Assembly: GCA_902791695.1 (NCBI GenBank)
Contig: CADAWR010000003.1
Span: 1-64,000, forward strand
Source of the DNA: an uncultured Bacteroidota bacterium
Lineage (GTDB): Bacteria > Bacteroidota > Bacteroidia > Bacteroidales > P3
Direction of reading: 5' to 3'
DNA: 64,000 bases
Part shown: positions 8,665 to 18,900 of the stretch, in pieces
Position numbering within the stretch: position 1 is the first letter of the stretch
Layout: the number at the start of each line of letters is the position of its first letter
Position numbers and translations under genes: made by a program
The notes under the pieces: generated by a model
The model's database searches: none
The model's input: only the letters and a program-made list of their open reading frames with translations
Told to the model about the DNA's origin: nothing

Positions 8665-9546
8665 TTACAGCATCAACGCCACTACCTTGCGCAGCACCTG
8701 CCGCGTACCGGTAGTGTCGTATAATGTCGTCTGGACGATATACTGCCCGCGCGGGAGCACCGCCCCATTGTCGGCATGCCCGTCCCACACCAACGTCCCG
8801 TGGGTGCCTAAAAGAGCGTTGTTGAGCAACAGCCTCACACGGACACCCCGCGCGTCATAAATCTCAATCTTCGCCATCAGCGAACCGTCCTCCACCTCAT
8901 AGGTCACCTCAAGCTCGTCCTGGTAGCCATCGCCGTCAGGCGAAACAACATCGGACGAGAAGGCGAACGCACGCTCCTCGACAAGGGCCTCCATGCTTTG
9001 CGAGTTCTCGTAGCCAGGGGTGCCGTAGCCGCTCGTCGACGAAGCCGAGAACCAGTTTCCGGAATCATTCGTAGCACGTTCGAAGGAACGCCTCTCGAGC
9101 GACACCCCGGCCTTGTCACGCAGCAGGCGGCTGTGCATCGTCGGGTGATAGTCGAACCGGTCCACCACAACGCTGTCAGCAGTGCTGAGTATCACACTGC
9201 CGCCATCGTTCGGATAGGTCGGCAGCTGGCACTCAACAACCTTTGCCATATACCTGACGTTATAGTTCGCCGCAACCGAAGCAGCGTCCTTCGTCAACAC
9301 CACGTAGTCGTGCGGCCCCACGGTGTGCGTCGGCAGCGCATAATGCTTGCCCAGCGAGTCGCCGACCCACCTGACAATGTGGAAACCCGACAGCTCCACG
9401 GCTGCATCGCCGCGGTTGTACAACTCCACATATTCGGCCTCGCCGCTGAGTGGTTGGTAGAGCAACTCGCTAATTGTCAATCCATACTGCCCCGTAGCAG
9501 CAAGGCAGCACAGCATCATGGCCAAAGCAGACAGCAACCTTTTCAT
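8665..9546 (-). CDS. Secreted lamin-tail-domain protein with FlgD-like C-terminal domain
   Basis: A signal peptide (MKRLLSALAMMLCCLAATGQ) is followed by a lamin-tail domain at about 22-165 (ISELLYQPLSGEAEYVELYN, GFHIVRW, FSASSTSGYGTPGYEN). Residues about 195-293 look like a FlgD/CHU_C-type Ig domain, with VVSPDGDGYQDELEVTY and WDGHADNGAVLPRGQYIVQT. Such proteins are exported and often surface-associated in Bacteroidetes; a T9SS route is possible but no standard type A sorting domain is evident. It is a single gene, convergent with the dehydratase gene and divergent from the VWA gene, with a phased array between the divergent starts. The exact role is unknown. Confidence 0.8.
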   Translation of the reverse strand: MKRLLSALAMMLCCLAATGQYGLTISELLYQPLSGEAEYVELYNRGDAAVELSGFHIVRWVGDSLGKHYALPTHTVGPHDYVVLTKDAASVAANYNVRYMAKVVECQLPTYPNDGGSVILSTADSVVVDRFDYHPTMHSRLLRDKAGVSLERRSFERATNDSGNWFSASSTSGYGTPGYENSQSMEALVEERAFAFSSDVVSPDGDGYQDELEVTYEVEDGSLMAKIEIYDARGVRVRLLLNNALLGTHGTLVWDGHADNGAVLPRGQYIVQTTLYDTTGTRQVLRKVVALML

Positions 9547-9608
9547 ACCATAGATAACGCCGTTTTGCCGAAATAATTACTTCGCGACGCCCTTTTGCCG
9601 TCCCCCCA

Positions 9609-9729
9609 CCGTACCCGCTCCGTCTGTTCTACGGTTGTTCACCGGTTGTTCGACGGTTTTAATCGTTAAACAACCGGTGAACAACCGTAGAACAGACGGA
9701 GCGGGTAAGGTGGGGATACGGTGAAAGGG
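9609..9729. repeat. 11-bp-phased palindromic array, copy 2
   Basis: Eleven in-phase 11-mers, beginning CCGTACCCGCT, CCGTCTGTTCT, ACGGTTGTTCA, CCGGTTGTTCG, and ending CGTAGAACAGA, CGGAGCGGGTA, AGGTGGGGATA, CGGTGAAAGGG. A perfect inverted repeat with 39-bp arms (9612-9650 and 9669-9707) is nested inside, the longest in the window. It sits between two divergent gene starts, so a simple terminator role is unlikely. Confidence 0.88.
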
Positions 9730-9773
9730 TAAGAAAAAAAGCACGCGTGTGCGTGTATATTGGTTTTTTTGCG

Positions 9774-9781
9774 TAATTTTG
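9774..9781 (+). promoter_or_regulatory. Possible -7 box of the VWA-like gene
   Basis: TAATTTTG fits TAnnTTTG and sits about 20 nt before the ATG at 9804. No convincing TTTG lies 19 nt upstream, so this is a weak call. Confidence 0.4.
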
Positions 9782-9803
9782 CATTCCGAAACAGACACTG
9801 GAG

Positions 9804-11771
9804 ATGATTATTGACTACCCTTGGTACTATGTGTTACTGTGCCTTTTGGCCGGTGCGGCATACGCCGCGGCGCTGTACTTCACGGGGCGCAAAGCGTTCC
9901 CTAAGCGGCTGCGATGGCTGTTGGCGGCACTACGGTTCATTGCCGTATCGGCAATAGCGTTCCTGCTCCTGGCTCCCGTGGCCCGGCAGACGGTGCACGA
10001 GCGCCAGAAGCCCCACGTGGTGATGGCTGCCGACGTGTCGCAATCCGTGGCAGCGAGCGCCGACTCGGCATTCAGCCTTGAAGCCCTCGCCGGAGAGGTT
10101 GAAGGCAACTGCATGGTAAGCATGGAGACCTTCGGCGGCAGCGCCACCGACATCGGCGAGGTGCTGATGCGCCACAGCCACGACGACATCGCCGCGCTGG
10201 TGCTGGCCACCGACGGCATCTATAACCGCGGAGGCAACCCCGCCACCGTGGCCGAGAGGCTGCCGTTCCCTGTCTATACCGTGGCCCTGGGCGACACCAC
10301 TGTGCGCCGCGACGCCGCGCTCGCCGACCTGCGCTGCAACCGCATCGCCATGCTCGGCAACGACTACCCCGTGGAGGTCACCGTGAACGCCTCGTGGCTT
10401 GGCGGACGTAGCGCCCAGCTCACAATATCAGATGCCGGCGGCAACGTCATGCACCGGCAGAGCATAGGCTACAACGGCGACAACTTCTCGACCGTCGTCA
10501 GCGCCACCCTGCCTGCGAAGGCACCGGGGCTGCAGCGCATAACAGTGAAAATAGAGCCCATCGAGGGAGAGTTCTCGGTGCAGAACAACACCATAGCGTT
10601 CTACATCGACGTGCTGGACACACGGCGCAAGGTGGCCATCTACGCCAATGCACCCCACCCCGACCTCGCAGCCCTGAAGCGGGCCATAGAAGCCAACGCA
10701 AACTACGAGGCCACGGTGATTTATGCCTCCGACGCCAAGCCGGACACCTCCTACAGCCTTGCCATACTGCACAACCTGCCGTCGGCAACACACCCCGACG
10801 TGGGGTTTGCCAAAGAGCTGCCGCAGCTCTACGTCATAGGCCTGCAGACCGACCTTTCGCGCTTCAACGCCCTGCACAGCGGCCTTGAGATTGTCGCCAA
10901 GGTAAGCCGAGCCAACGAAGTGACCGCAGCCCACCAGCCCTCTTTCTCACTGTTCACCCTCGACGGCGACGCTACAGCCGCCATCGAGGCCATGCCGCCG
11001 CTCTCGGCCCCCTTCGGCGAGGCCCGCATGGCCGCCGAAGTGCAGTCGCTCTTCACAGCACGGCTGGGCAGCATAGACACGCGCCAACCGCTGGTCGCCG
11101 CCACGGCACAAGGCGAGATGCGCCGCGCCTTCGTATGGGGCGAGGGGCTGTGGCGTTGGCGCCTCGCCGAATGGCAGGCCGACGGCAGCCACACACACTT
11201 CGACCGGCTGGTGTCGCAGTTGGTGGCCTTCACCGCCATGCAGCAGTCGCGCAGCCGCTTGCAGGTGGAAGCCGGACGCAGCTATGCCGACGACGAGAGC
11301 CCCGTGCTCCGCGCACAACTCTACAACGAGGCCTACGAGCTCACCAATAGTCCCGAGGTGCAGCTGCACCTGACAGGCGACTCAACCGAGGCCGACTTCA
11401 CCTTCGCCCGCGACGGTGCCGCCTACCGTCTCAACCTACCCGTGCTCAAAGCCGGACTGTACCGCTACAAGGCCACTGCCGGCGACGGTCTGACGGCCAG
11501 CGGCACCTTTGCCGTAGAGGCCCTCAATCTGGAGCATCGCAGCCTCGTGGCCGACCACAGCCTGCTGCGCACCATAAGTGCCACCACAGGTGGAGAGATG
11601 CTCTACCCCTCCGACATCGCCGAGATATCATCGCAACTGAAAGCCCTGAAGCCTACAATATACAGCCACACGCGCTACGCCGAGTTCCTGAGGCTGCCGC
11701 TCATCCTGATACTGATAATAGTGCTGCTGGGGGCGGAATGGGTGCTACGCAAATACCATGGTGAACTATGA
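9804..11771 (+). CDS. VWA-like membrane protein
   Basis: A 655-residue protein with two N-terminal membrane helices (about 5-24 and 37-59) and one near the C-terminus (about 628-647), so the bulk probably faces the periplasm. Residues about 70-175 resemble a von Willebrand A domain: DVSQS fits the MIDAS DxSxS motif and LATDGIYNRGG supplies the later Asp. The middle contains beta-rich segments and a glutamine-amidotransferase-like fold is possible, but I cannot assign it. It overlaps the flippase gene by 4 bp (ATGA), suggesting co-translation. Function is not known. Confidence 0.75.
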   Translation: MIIDYPWYYVLLCLLAGAAYAAALYFTGRKAFPKRLRWLLAALRFIAVSAIAFLLLAPVARQTVHERQKPHVVMAADVSQSVAASADSAFSLEALAGEVEGNCMVSMETFGGSATDIGEVLMRHSHDDIAALVLATDGIYNRGGNPATVAERLPFPVYTVALGDTTVRRDAALADLRCNRIAMLGNDYPVEVTVNASWLGGRSAQLTISDAGGNVMHRQSIGYNGDNFSTVVSATLPAKAPGLQRITVKIEPIEGEFSVQNNTIAFYIDVLDTRRKVAIYANAPHPDLAALKRAIEANANYEATVIYASDAKPDTSYSLAILHNLPSATHPDVGFAKELPQLYVIGLQTDLSRFNALHSGLEIVAKVSRANEVTAAHQPSFSLFTLDGDATAAIEAMPPLSAPFGEARMAAEVQSLFTARLGSIDTRQPLVAATAQGEMRRAFVWGEGLWRWRLAEWQADGSHTHFDRLVSQLVAFTAMQQSRSRLQVEAGRSYADDESPVLRAQLYNEAYELTNSPEVQLHLTGDSTEADFTFARDGAAYRLNLPVLKAGLYRYKATAGDGLTASGTFAVEALNLEHRSLVADHSLLRTISATTGGEMLYPSDIAEISSQLKALKPTIYSHTRYAEFLRLPLILILIIVLLGAEWVLRKYHGEL

Positions 11772-13021
11772 AGCAGAGGGGCATATTGCGTGAAGCAGCG
11801 ACGCTCGTGAGCGGCAACATACTGGCGCAGATGATAGCCCTGGCTGCCTACTTTGTGCTGACGCGCATCTACAGCCCCGACGATTACGGCCTCTTCAATA
11901 TCTTCTATTCATACATCGAGGTACTCATCATCCTGTCCACCTGCAAGTACGAGCTGGCCGTGGTGGTTGCCGACGACGACCGCGAAGCCGCCGCCGTGTC
12001 GCGCTTCGCCCTGCGGCTCAACACGCTGGTTTCCCTGGGACTGCTCACCATAGCCCTCGTGCTGTGGCTGACAGGAGCCCTGCCGGGCAACTTCAGCCAG
12101 CTGGGATGGATGGTACTGCTGATACCGCCGATGGTCTTTTTCTGCGGCACATCGCGCATCTACAGCTTCCTCTACAACCGCTTCCACCGCTACAGCCAGA
12201 TAGCTATTTCGGACAACGTCAACGCCGGCGCCGGAGCGCTGCTGAAGATACTCCTCGGATGGCTTGGGCTGACGCAGAGCGGCCTGCCCATAGGCACCGT
12301 GCTGGGTCAGGCGGCGTCGAACCTCAACTACCGCCTGCGGTTGCGCAGCCTTGCACTGCCGTCCACCACGATGGCGGACAACAAGGCGGCTGCAAGCAAG
12401 CACAGGAATTTCCCATTCTATGTGGCAACAAAGGACTTTGTTAGCACATTCTCATCCAACCTGCCGTTTCTTTGGCTTGCACTCTATTTCGACCGCGCCG
12501 AAGTGGGCCTTTTCGGCCTTGCGCTGACGTTCACACTGCAGCCCGTCAACCTCATAAGCACAGCCTTCGAGCGCGTGCTCTACACCCGCACTGCCGAGGC
12601 CGTGCATGCGCGCCAGCCCATAGCGCCAATGCTGCGGCGCTTCCTATTGCCGCTGGCGGCACTGGCAACAGTGGTATGTGTGGCAGCATGGTTCGTCGCC
12701 GAGCCTGTCTTCGCCTTCTGTTTTGGCGAGCGGTGGCAGGGCTGCGGCCCCTACGTGCAGGCTTTGCTGCCGTGGGTGCTCACCGGCTTCATCTCGGCAT
12801 GCATGCTGTTCATCCCCAACGTATTCTCGACGCAACGGACGGAGTTTATCTTTTATATTGTGATGCTGGTGCTGCGCGTGGCAGCCATAATAACAGGAAT
12901 AGGCGCAGCCAACTTCCTGTTGGCAATACGCCTATTCGCTGCAGCCTCGGCGACAGTGTATGTCACATTGGCCGTATGGTACCTGTGGCAGGTGCGCCGC
13001 TACGATGCTACTGTACGCTGA
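11768..13021 (+). CDS. Wzx-like oligosaccharide flippase
   Basis: Polytopic inner-membrane protein of the polysaccharide-biosynthesis/MOP superfamily, expected to flip lipid-linked oligosaccharide. It opens with ATLVSGNILAQMIALAAYFVLTRIYSPDDYGLFNIF, the usual first two helices with the YGLF motif, and has about 12 hydrophobic segments in 417 residues. Conserved-type segments include FCGTSRIYSFLYNRFHRY and LPWVLTGFIS. It overlaps the VWA gene upstream and runs 14 bp into the convergent lipoprotein gene. No polymerase (Wzy) is recognisable nearby. Confidence 0.88.
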   Translation: MKQRGILREAATLVSGNILAQMIALAAYFVLTRIYSPDDYGLFNIFYSYIEVLIILSTCKYELAVVVADDDREAAAVSRFALRLNTLVSLGLLTIALVLWLTGALPGNFSQLGWMVLLIPPMVFFCGTSRIYSFLYNRFHRYSQIAISDNVNAGAGALLKILLGWLGLTQSGLPIGTVLGQAASNLNYRLRLRSLALPSTTMADNKAAASKHRNFPFYVATKDFVSTFSSNLPFLWLALYFDRAEVGLFGLALTFTLQPVNLISTAFERVLYTRTAEAVHARQPIAPMLRRFLLPLAALATVVCVAAWFVAEPVFAFCFGERWQGCGPYVQALLPWVLTGFISACMLFIPNVFSTQRTEFIFYIVMLVLRVAAIITGIGAANFLLAIRLFAAASATVYVTLAVWYLWQVRRYDATVR

Positions 13022-13544
13022 CGAGCAGGTAGAACGTCAAGGGATCACTAATCCTCTGGCCATGGCCCAATGTAACCTTATAGAGTACCTGCTGCCCAGA
13101 GTATTCGGGCTTAAGATTGGTATGGATAGCATACTCTTGGCATGTACCGGAGGCAACGTTATAAGGCAACTTCTCGGCCGGGATGAGGCCATCATAACAC
13201 ATATCAAGGCACTCACTGACAGTTAAATCGGCAGGACCCTGCAAGACCTCAATAGAACGGTTGAAGGCATAACTATCGGCGGTTTTGTTGTCAACAAAAA
13301 TCGCAGCCGCATGATAGTGCAACCCATTCATGTCGACATCCGTAGTGGTGTAGCGCAGGGTGTCGCCAGCGGCAATTACGGGGCCGTCGCTGGCATTCTG
13401 ACGGAACACGACAGCGGTAGCCGGTTGCTCTTGATTCGGGGTGACCGTAGGTTTGGTATCCTCTTTATCTTTGTTGCAGCCGGTCAGACCAAACGTGGCA
13501 GCCACGACCATGGCGGCCATCATGTACTTGAATACTTGTTTCAT
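13008..13544 (-). CDS. Small lipoprotein of unknown function
   Basis: A 178-residue protein with a lipoprotein signal (MKQVFKYMMAAMVVAATFGLTGC, Cys23) and an acidic linker (NKDKEDTKPTVTPNQEQ). The rest is a predicted beta-sandwich with no family I recognise. It begins 21 bp after lepA on the same strand, so it is probably co-transcribed with lepA. Its last 14 bp overlap the convergent flippase gene. Confidence 0.7.
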   Translation of the reverse strand: MKQVFKYMMAAMVVAATFGLTGCNKDKEDTKPTVTPNQEQPATAVVFRQNASDGPVIAAGDTLRYTTTDVDMNGLHYHAAAIFVDNKTADSYAFNRSIEVLQGPADLTVSECLDMCYDGLIPAEKLPYNVASGTCQEYAIHTNLKPEYSGQQVLYKVTLGHGQRISDPLTFYLLVSVQ

Positions 13545-13565
13545 ATCGGTATGTTTAATTGTTTG

Positions 13566-15341
13566 TCAATCTAATTTCAACACAGCGAGGAAAGCGCTCT
13601 GCGGAACCTCGACGTTACCCACCTGGCGCATACGTTTCTTGCCCTCCTTCTGCTTCTCGAGGAGCTTGCGCTTACGTGTGATATCACCACCGTAGCACTT
13701 GGCGGTAACGTCTTTGCGTACCTGGCGCACTGTCTCGCGAGCGATAATCTTGCTGCCGATGGCGGCTTGAATGGCCACGTCGAACTGCTGGCGAGGTATC
13801 AGATCCTTGAGCTTCTCGCACATCTTGCGGCCTATTGGGTAGGCATTGTCGACATAGGTCAGTGTAGATAGGGCATCGACGGGGTCGCCGTTGAGCAGAA
13901 TCTCAAGCTTCACCAGCTTCGAGGGCTGGTAGCCATTGATATAATAGTCGAACGAGGCATAGCCCTTGGAGATGGATTTGAGCTTGTCGTAGAAGTCGAA
14001 CACTACCTCGCCGAGCGGCAGGTCGAAGGTAATCTCTATGCGGTCGGTAGTGAGGTAGTTCTGGTTCTTCAGTATACCGCGCTTGTCCATGCAGAGCTTG
14101 ATGACCGGCCCTATAAAGTCGGCCTTGGTGATAATCTGCGCATGGATATATGGTTCATAGACCTCGGCGATATTGTTCGGCTCGGGCATGCCGGAGGGGT
14201 TGTAAACGTCAATCTCCTGCCCATTGGTGAGTTTCACCTTGTATTGCACATTGGGCACGGTGGTGATGACGTCCATATTGAATTCGCGCGTGAGGCGTTC
14301 CTGCACAATCTCCATATGCAGTAGGCCAAGGAAACCGCAGCGGAAGCCGAAGCCCAGAGCCAGCGAACTCTCGGGTTCAAAGGTGAGACTGGCATCGTTG
14401 AGCTGGAGCTTTTCGATGCTGGCGCGCAACTCTTCATAGTCATCGGTATCCACGGGGTAGACACCTGCGAAAACCATCGGCTTCACGGCTTCAAAGCCCT
14501 CGATAGGTTTCTCACAAGGGGCTTGCACATGCGTGATGGTGTCGCCCACACGAACCTCCTTGCTAGTCTTGATGCCACTGATGATATAGCCCACGTTGCC
14601 GGCAGAGAGCTGTTTGCAGGGCTCCATGTTCAGGCGCAGCACGCCAATCTCGTCGGCGTCGTACTCCTTGCCGGTGGAGTAGAATTTCACATGGTCGCCC
14701 GTTTTCAGGGTGCCGTTCATGATGCGGAAATAGCTGATGATGCCGCGGAAGGGGTTGAAAACCGAGTCAAATACCAAGGCTTGTAGCGGCGCGTTGGGGT
14801 CGCCTTCGGGGGCAGGAATACGGTCGACGATTGCGTCGAGAATCTCCGGCACACCCATGCCCGTCTTGGCAGAACAACGCAAGATTTCCTCGTGCTTGCA
14901 ACCCAAGAGGTCTACAATCTCGTCGGCCACCTCTTCGGGCATTGCGCTATCAAGGTCTATCTTGTTCATCACAGGGATAATCTCCAGGTCGTTTTCAAGC
15001 GCCAGATAGAGGTTAGATATCGTCTGTGCCTGTATGCCCTGAGTGGCATCAACAACAAGAAGCGCGCCCTCGCATGCAGCGATAGCGCGCGACACCTCAT
15101 AGCTGAAGTCTACATGCCCCGGAGTATCAATCAGGTTAAGTACATAGTCGCGGTAGTTCATCTGGATGGCGTGGCTCTTGATTGTGATGCCACGCTCCTT
15201 CTCCAGTTCCATGTCGTCAAGCACCTGATCCTGCATATCGCGCTGGCTGACGGTGTTTGTCACCTCCAGCAGACGGTCAGCCAAAGTACTCTTACCGTGG
15301 TCAATATGAGCTATTATGCAGAAATTTCGTATATTCTTCAT
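13566..15341 (-). CDS. lepA: Elongation factor 4 (LepA) GTPase
   Basis: Ribosomal back-translocase-type GTPase acting in the cytosol. G1 is AHIDHGKST near the N-terminus, the switch region contains [11 protein letters not shown]3 is DTPGH and G4 is NKID. The LepA-specific C-terminal domain ends with [29 protein letters not shown] and [24 protein letters not shown]. The 591 residues match the family. A -7-like box (15347-15354) lies only a few bases before the ATG. Confidence 0.97.
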   Translation of the reverse strand: MKNIRNFCIIAHIDHGKSTLADRLLEVTNTVSQRDMQDQVLDDMELEKERGITIKSHAIQMNYRDYVLNLIDTPGHVDFSYEVSRAIAACEGALLVVDATQGIQAQTISNLYLALENDLEIIPVMNKIDLDSAMPEEVADEIVDLLGCKHEEILRCSAKTGMGVPEILDAIVDRIPAPEGDPNAPLQALVFDSVFNPFRGIISYFRIMNGTLKTGDHVKFYSTGKEYDADEIGVLRLNMEPCKQLSAGNVGYIISGIKTSKEVRVGDTITHVQAPCEKPIEGFEAVKPMVFAGVYPVDTDDYEELRASIEKLQLNDASLTFEPESSLALGFGFRCGFLGLLHMEIVQERLTREFNMDVITTVPNVQYKVKLTNGQEIDVYNPSGMPEPNNIAEVYEPYIHAQIITKADFIGPVIKLCMDKRGILKNQNYLTTDRIEITFDLPLGEVVFDFYDKLKSISKGYASFDYYINGYQPSKLVKLEILLNGDPVDALSTLTYVDNAYPIGRKMCEKLKDLIPRQQFDVAIQAAIGSKIIARETVRQVRKDVTAKCYGGDITRKRKLLEKQKEGKKRMRQVGNVEVPQSAFLAVLKLD

Positions 15342-15346
15342 CGATG

Positions 15347-15354
15347 CAAAGATA
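15347..15354 (-). promoter_or_regulatory. Possible -7 box just upstream of lepA
   Basis: On the minus strand this reads TATCTTTG, matching TAnnTTTG, with a TTG about 21 nt further upstream. It ends 5 bp before the canonical lepA ATG, so use of this promoter would give an almost leaderless message. Confidence 0.45.
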
Positions 15355-15381
15355 CACTTTTTTCCCGAAATACAGCAACAA

Positions 15382-15921
15382 TCACAGCTTTTCGAGTGCT
15401 GCCTGTACGCTCAATGCCACAGCACGGCTGGTGTAGGTGGCACCAGAAACGGTGTCCACTTTCTTTTTGCGGGCTTTTTTCACCGTGAGGCCATTCCAGT
15501 TGTTGTAGAATCCTGCATCCTGCACATGCTGTGCAAACTTCGGTGTCTCCCTGTTGGGAAGAGCATAGACGCCCGTGATGACCTTCTTGGTATTGAAGGC
15601 TATCACTACCGGCGTCGGGCCATTGAAACCGTTTATGGTGTCGCTTACAGGGGTACTATAAACGACATAGCCGAGCATCTTGCCCTGCACGTCGTACACC
15701 TCGGTCCAGCTACCATTTTTCTTCATGCTCTTCACCGTCGGAAAAGCCTGCACTACAGCCATGTCTATGCCATCTGAGTTAACCTGCGGCAAAAGAGCAC
15801 GCTGCTGACGAGCATGCTGCGCATGATGCGGACATTTGCCGCAGTTGTCATGTCCGTGTTGTGCCGACGCAACACCGCCGGCAAGTAGAGTCATAATCGT
15901 TAATGCGAGTATTTTCTTCAT
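15382..15921 (-). CDS. Exported FMN-binding domain protein
   Basis: A signal peptide (residues 1-20) precedes a His/Cys-rich segment at 22-37 ([16 protein letters not shown]) that could bind metal. Residues about 60-175 form an FMN_bind domain as in NqrC/RnfG and related redox proteins. The motif SGATYTS (159-165) matches the S/D-GAT site where FMN is esterified to Thr, here probably Thr162. It starts 12 bp after the 1576-aa adhesin gene on the same strand. The electron donor and acceptor are not indicated. Confidence 0.8.
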   Translation of the reverse strand: MKKILALTIMTLLAGGVASAQHGHDNCGKCPHHAQHARQQRALLPQVNSDGIDMAVVQAFPTVKSMKKNGSWTEVYDVQGKMLGYVVYSTPVSDTINGFNGPTPVVIAFNTKKVITGVYALPNRETPKFAQHVQDAGFYNNWNGLTVKKARKKKVDTVSGATYTSRAVALSVQAALEKL

Positions 15922-15933
15922 GTGGTAGGATAT

Positions 15934-18900
15934 TTACTTAATAATGAGTTTGCGTACAACGACTGCCTGCTCGCCGACAATGCGGACAAAATAGGCGCCT
16001 GTGGTATAACCGTCAAGGTCAATGGTCATCGACCATTCTTCAGCGCTCCACTGACCGCAGACATGGCCATTGATATCGACCAGAGTCACTATAGACTTGG
16101 GGGCGATGCCCTTAATGGTCACCGTGCTGTTGGCGGGATTGGGGTAAAGGCTGACGGCATCGGAGCTGGCAGACTCGATACCCACACCCTCGTAGCGGAA
16201 GGTGCCAATCAGCGTCACATCGCTGTTGACGATGAAGGTGTATGGGTTTTCTCTGCTCAGCGTGTCGCCGGATGTGTTCACCCAGCCGGTGAACAGGTGG
16301 TTGCTGGCAGGTGTGGCAAGAGCCGTGAAGTTATTGCCCATAACGACTTCTGTGATGCCGTTGGGGGTCACAGAACCCATGCTGGGGTCGGCACTGCTGA
16401 GCGTCACATGATAGGTAACTATGGGATCCCCCTCGGTGACACGAAGCGTGTAATCGTGGCACACGCCCCAGTTCAAAGCAGAGCAGGCGTCGGCAAGAGC
16501 GGCGTCGGCTGCCGATGTCACATAGCTGTCAAACTCATAGTCCGAGCCCATGATGCGCATGCGGTAGAGGCCTGTATCTTGACCGGCGGGAATGTCTATA
16601 ATCGCCGCAAGAATGGATGTCGCTTCCTGCAAACTCGTACCGTAGGCGACCATCTCACTGCCCTCGAACTGCATATTGCCGTTCCAATCAATCCATACGA
16701 TGGTGCCGTAAGAATAATTGGTGCTATAGGTGATATTCACCACGAACTGGGTTCCGGCAGGAGCATCGCCCACAAGGTTGCTGTAGTTTCCGTAGTAGGG
16801 TCTCGCCGAAGGACCATCGTTGTTGTTGACAATCTCGTTGGTGCCGAAGGTTACATTGGTGATGCCGTTGCCGTCAACATTGTTTATTTCGGGCACACAA
16901 TAGCCGTAATGGATAGCCACATTGCCCATCCACAAGCCAGTGTCGCCAGCGCCACACACCGAACGCACATTAAACACATAGTCACCATCTATCTCAAGGT
17001 TGTTAACCACAGCAAAAGTGTCGCTCACAATGGCCGTTGCGACAATGCTGTCTGTGCCAGCATCGACAAGTCGGTACTGATACTCAGGTGTCACTCCGTC
17101 CCACGTAAAAGCAGCCGAGAGCCCATTCACCTCGACAGCAACATTTTCAACATGTGCACACGTCGGGAGCAAATGCAAACTCATGTTGTCAATATCTATT
17201 TCATTACTGGTGGAATACAGCAATATGTAACGTTTCTCACCCTGGTAATTGGCAAACGAAACAAATCTTGTGTCGAAGACAGAGCTGCTTGTGTTAACGC
17301 TGGCTATAGTGTCTATAGGTGTCATATTCTGTACAAAGACATTGGAATCTATCATGCCGACAAGTAGTTCGCCATAGCTATTATTAACAGACTTTATTTC
17401 CATTGACAGTTCAAGCGTATTGATGCTGACAGTATCGCCAAGCATCGGCATAATAACATAACCATAGTCATTTCCGTAGTTTGAGATATTTAGATAACGG
17501 TTATCTCCGTCCCGTTCTATGTATGGTTTGTTTTCCTCCGGGCCTCTTGCCCAGCAGGGATTAAATGAAGCATTGTACCCAACGGGCCAGTTGTCGAAGT
17601 TCTCACCAAAAGGCAACGTATCAATAGCGGTGCACTCGGTATTGAACGTAGTAAATACCGGAATTGTCTCTGTGCCGTCACTACACAGCGAGCTCACCTC
17701 TACACGATAGAATGTGCCCGAGGCAAGGCCGTAAACCGTAACAACGGTGTCAGTGACAAGCTGGTTGTATGCAGTGTCTTCGCCAGCAAACATCACCACA
17801 CGATAATTCATCACGTTGTTGGTGTCTGTTATAACCACCGTGGCACCGTCGCTCTCCACACTACGCACGGCAACGCCTTGGGCTTTTCTGCATGATGGAG
17901 CTACACGCACCGAGATATCATCCACATAAATGCTGTTATAGTATGTCCCGCCATAGCGGAGCGCTATCACGCCACTGTTATAACCGTCGAAGTTCACCTC
18001 GAACTGCTGATATTCACTGTTCTCCGTCGGAGCGCACACGGCCACCATATGGAATGAGTTGGCGTCGGACGGGTTGCTCAACACACCCACCTCAACATTG
18101 GCATTGCCATAACTACTATACAGCCATAGAGTGAGCTGAAGTGTGTTCAGAGGAGCATCAATCACGGGCAGGCCGAGAGTCGTATTAATATAGACATCGC
18201 TGCCCATGAGGAGTGCATTGTCGCCTGTATGAGCAGTACCTTGCACAACTACGGGATAGCTATATCCCGGATTAAGCATCGTCCAGCAGGGGTCGTCAAA
18301 CAGCGTCTCCGGGGTTATAGTGGGGTATACGGGATAGTTTTCAAAACCCTCATCCCACGGCAAAACACTTATAATATTACATTCTGTGGTGTATGTACCA
18401 CTTATGGCAATACTAGTGTCAGAACCGCCGCAATATGTGCGCACCGTGATTATGTACTCTGTATTGGCATCGAGGTTCTCTATGGCCACGTTTGTAATGC
18501 CTGCCACTAATTCCACGCTGTCATTGACATTGACAATCCACTGCGTTCCCTGGCCTTGCGGTGTCCAGCTTAGATAAATTGCCGTTGCCGTAATACTGTC
18601 GAGCGTCAGATTGGCAGGAGGAACACAGTTCGGCGCCTCGGTGACACGAATTGTATAGTCTTGTGCCGTAGCCCAGTTCGTCGAGAAGCAGGGATCTAAT
18701 GCCGCCGCAGCCTGTATCGAGCCGGTATAGTCGTCAAAAGCCATGTCGGCACCGGCTATACGCATACGGTAGAGTCCTGTATCCTGCGATGCCAATACAG
18801 GAAAACTTGCCGACAGTGTTGTCGGATTGTCGGAAAGGCTTTCGCCCACATATACCACTTCGTCTCGGTCGAAGACCATGTTACGGTTCCAATCAACCCA

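Noticed and set aside
9577-9798. Short frame over phased array 2 giving a peptide like the one from array 1
   Set aside because: Similarity comes from the repeated DNA element, not from a conserved gene.
15922-17367. A 481-codon + strand frame over the end of the 1576-aa adhesin gene
   Set aside because: No recognisable domain; the opposite strand encodes the GEVED and T9SS domains at this place.
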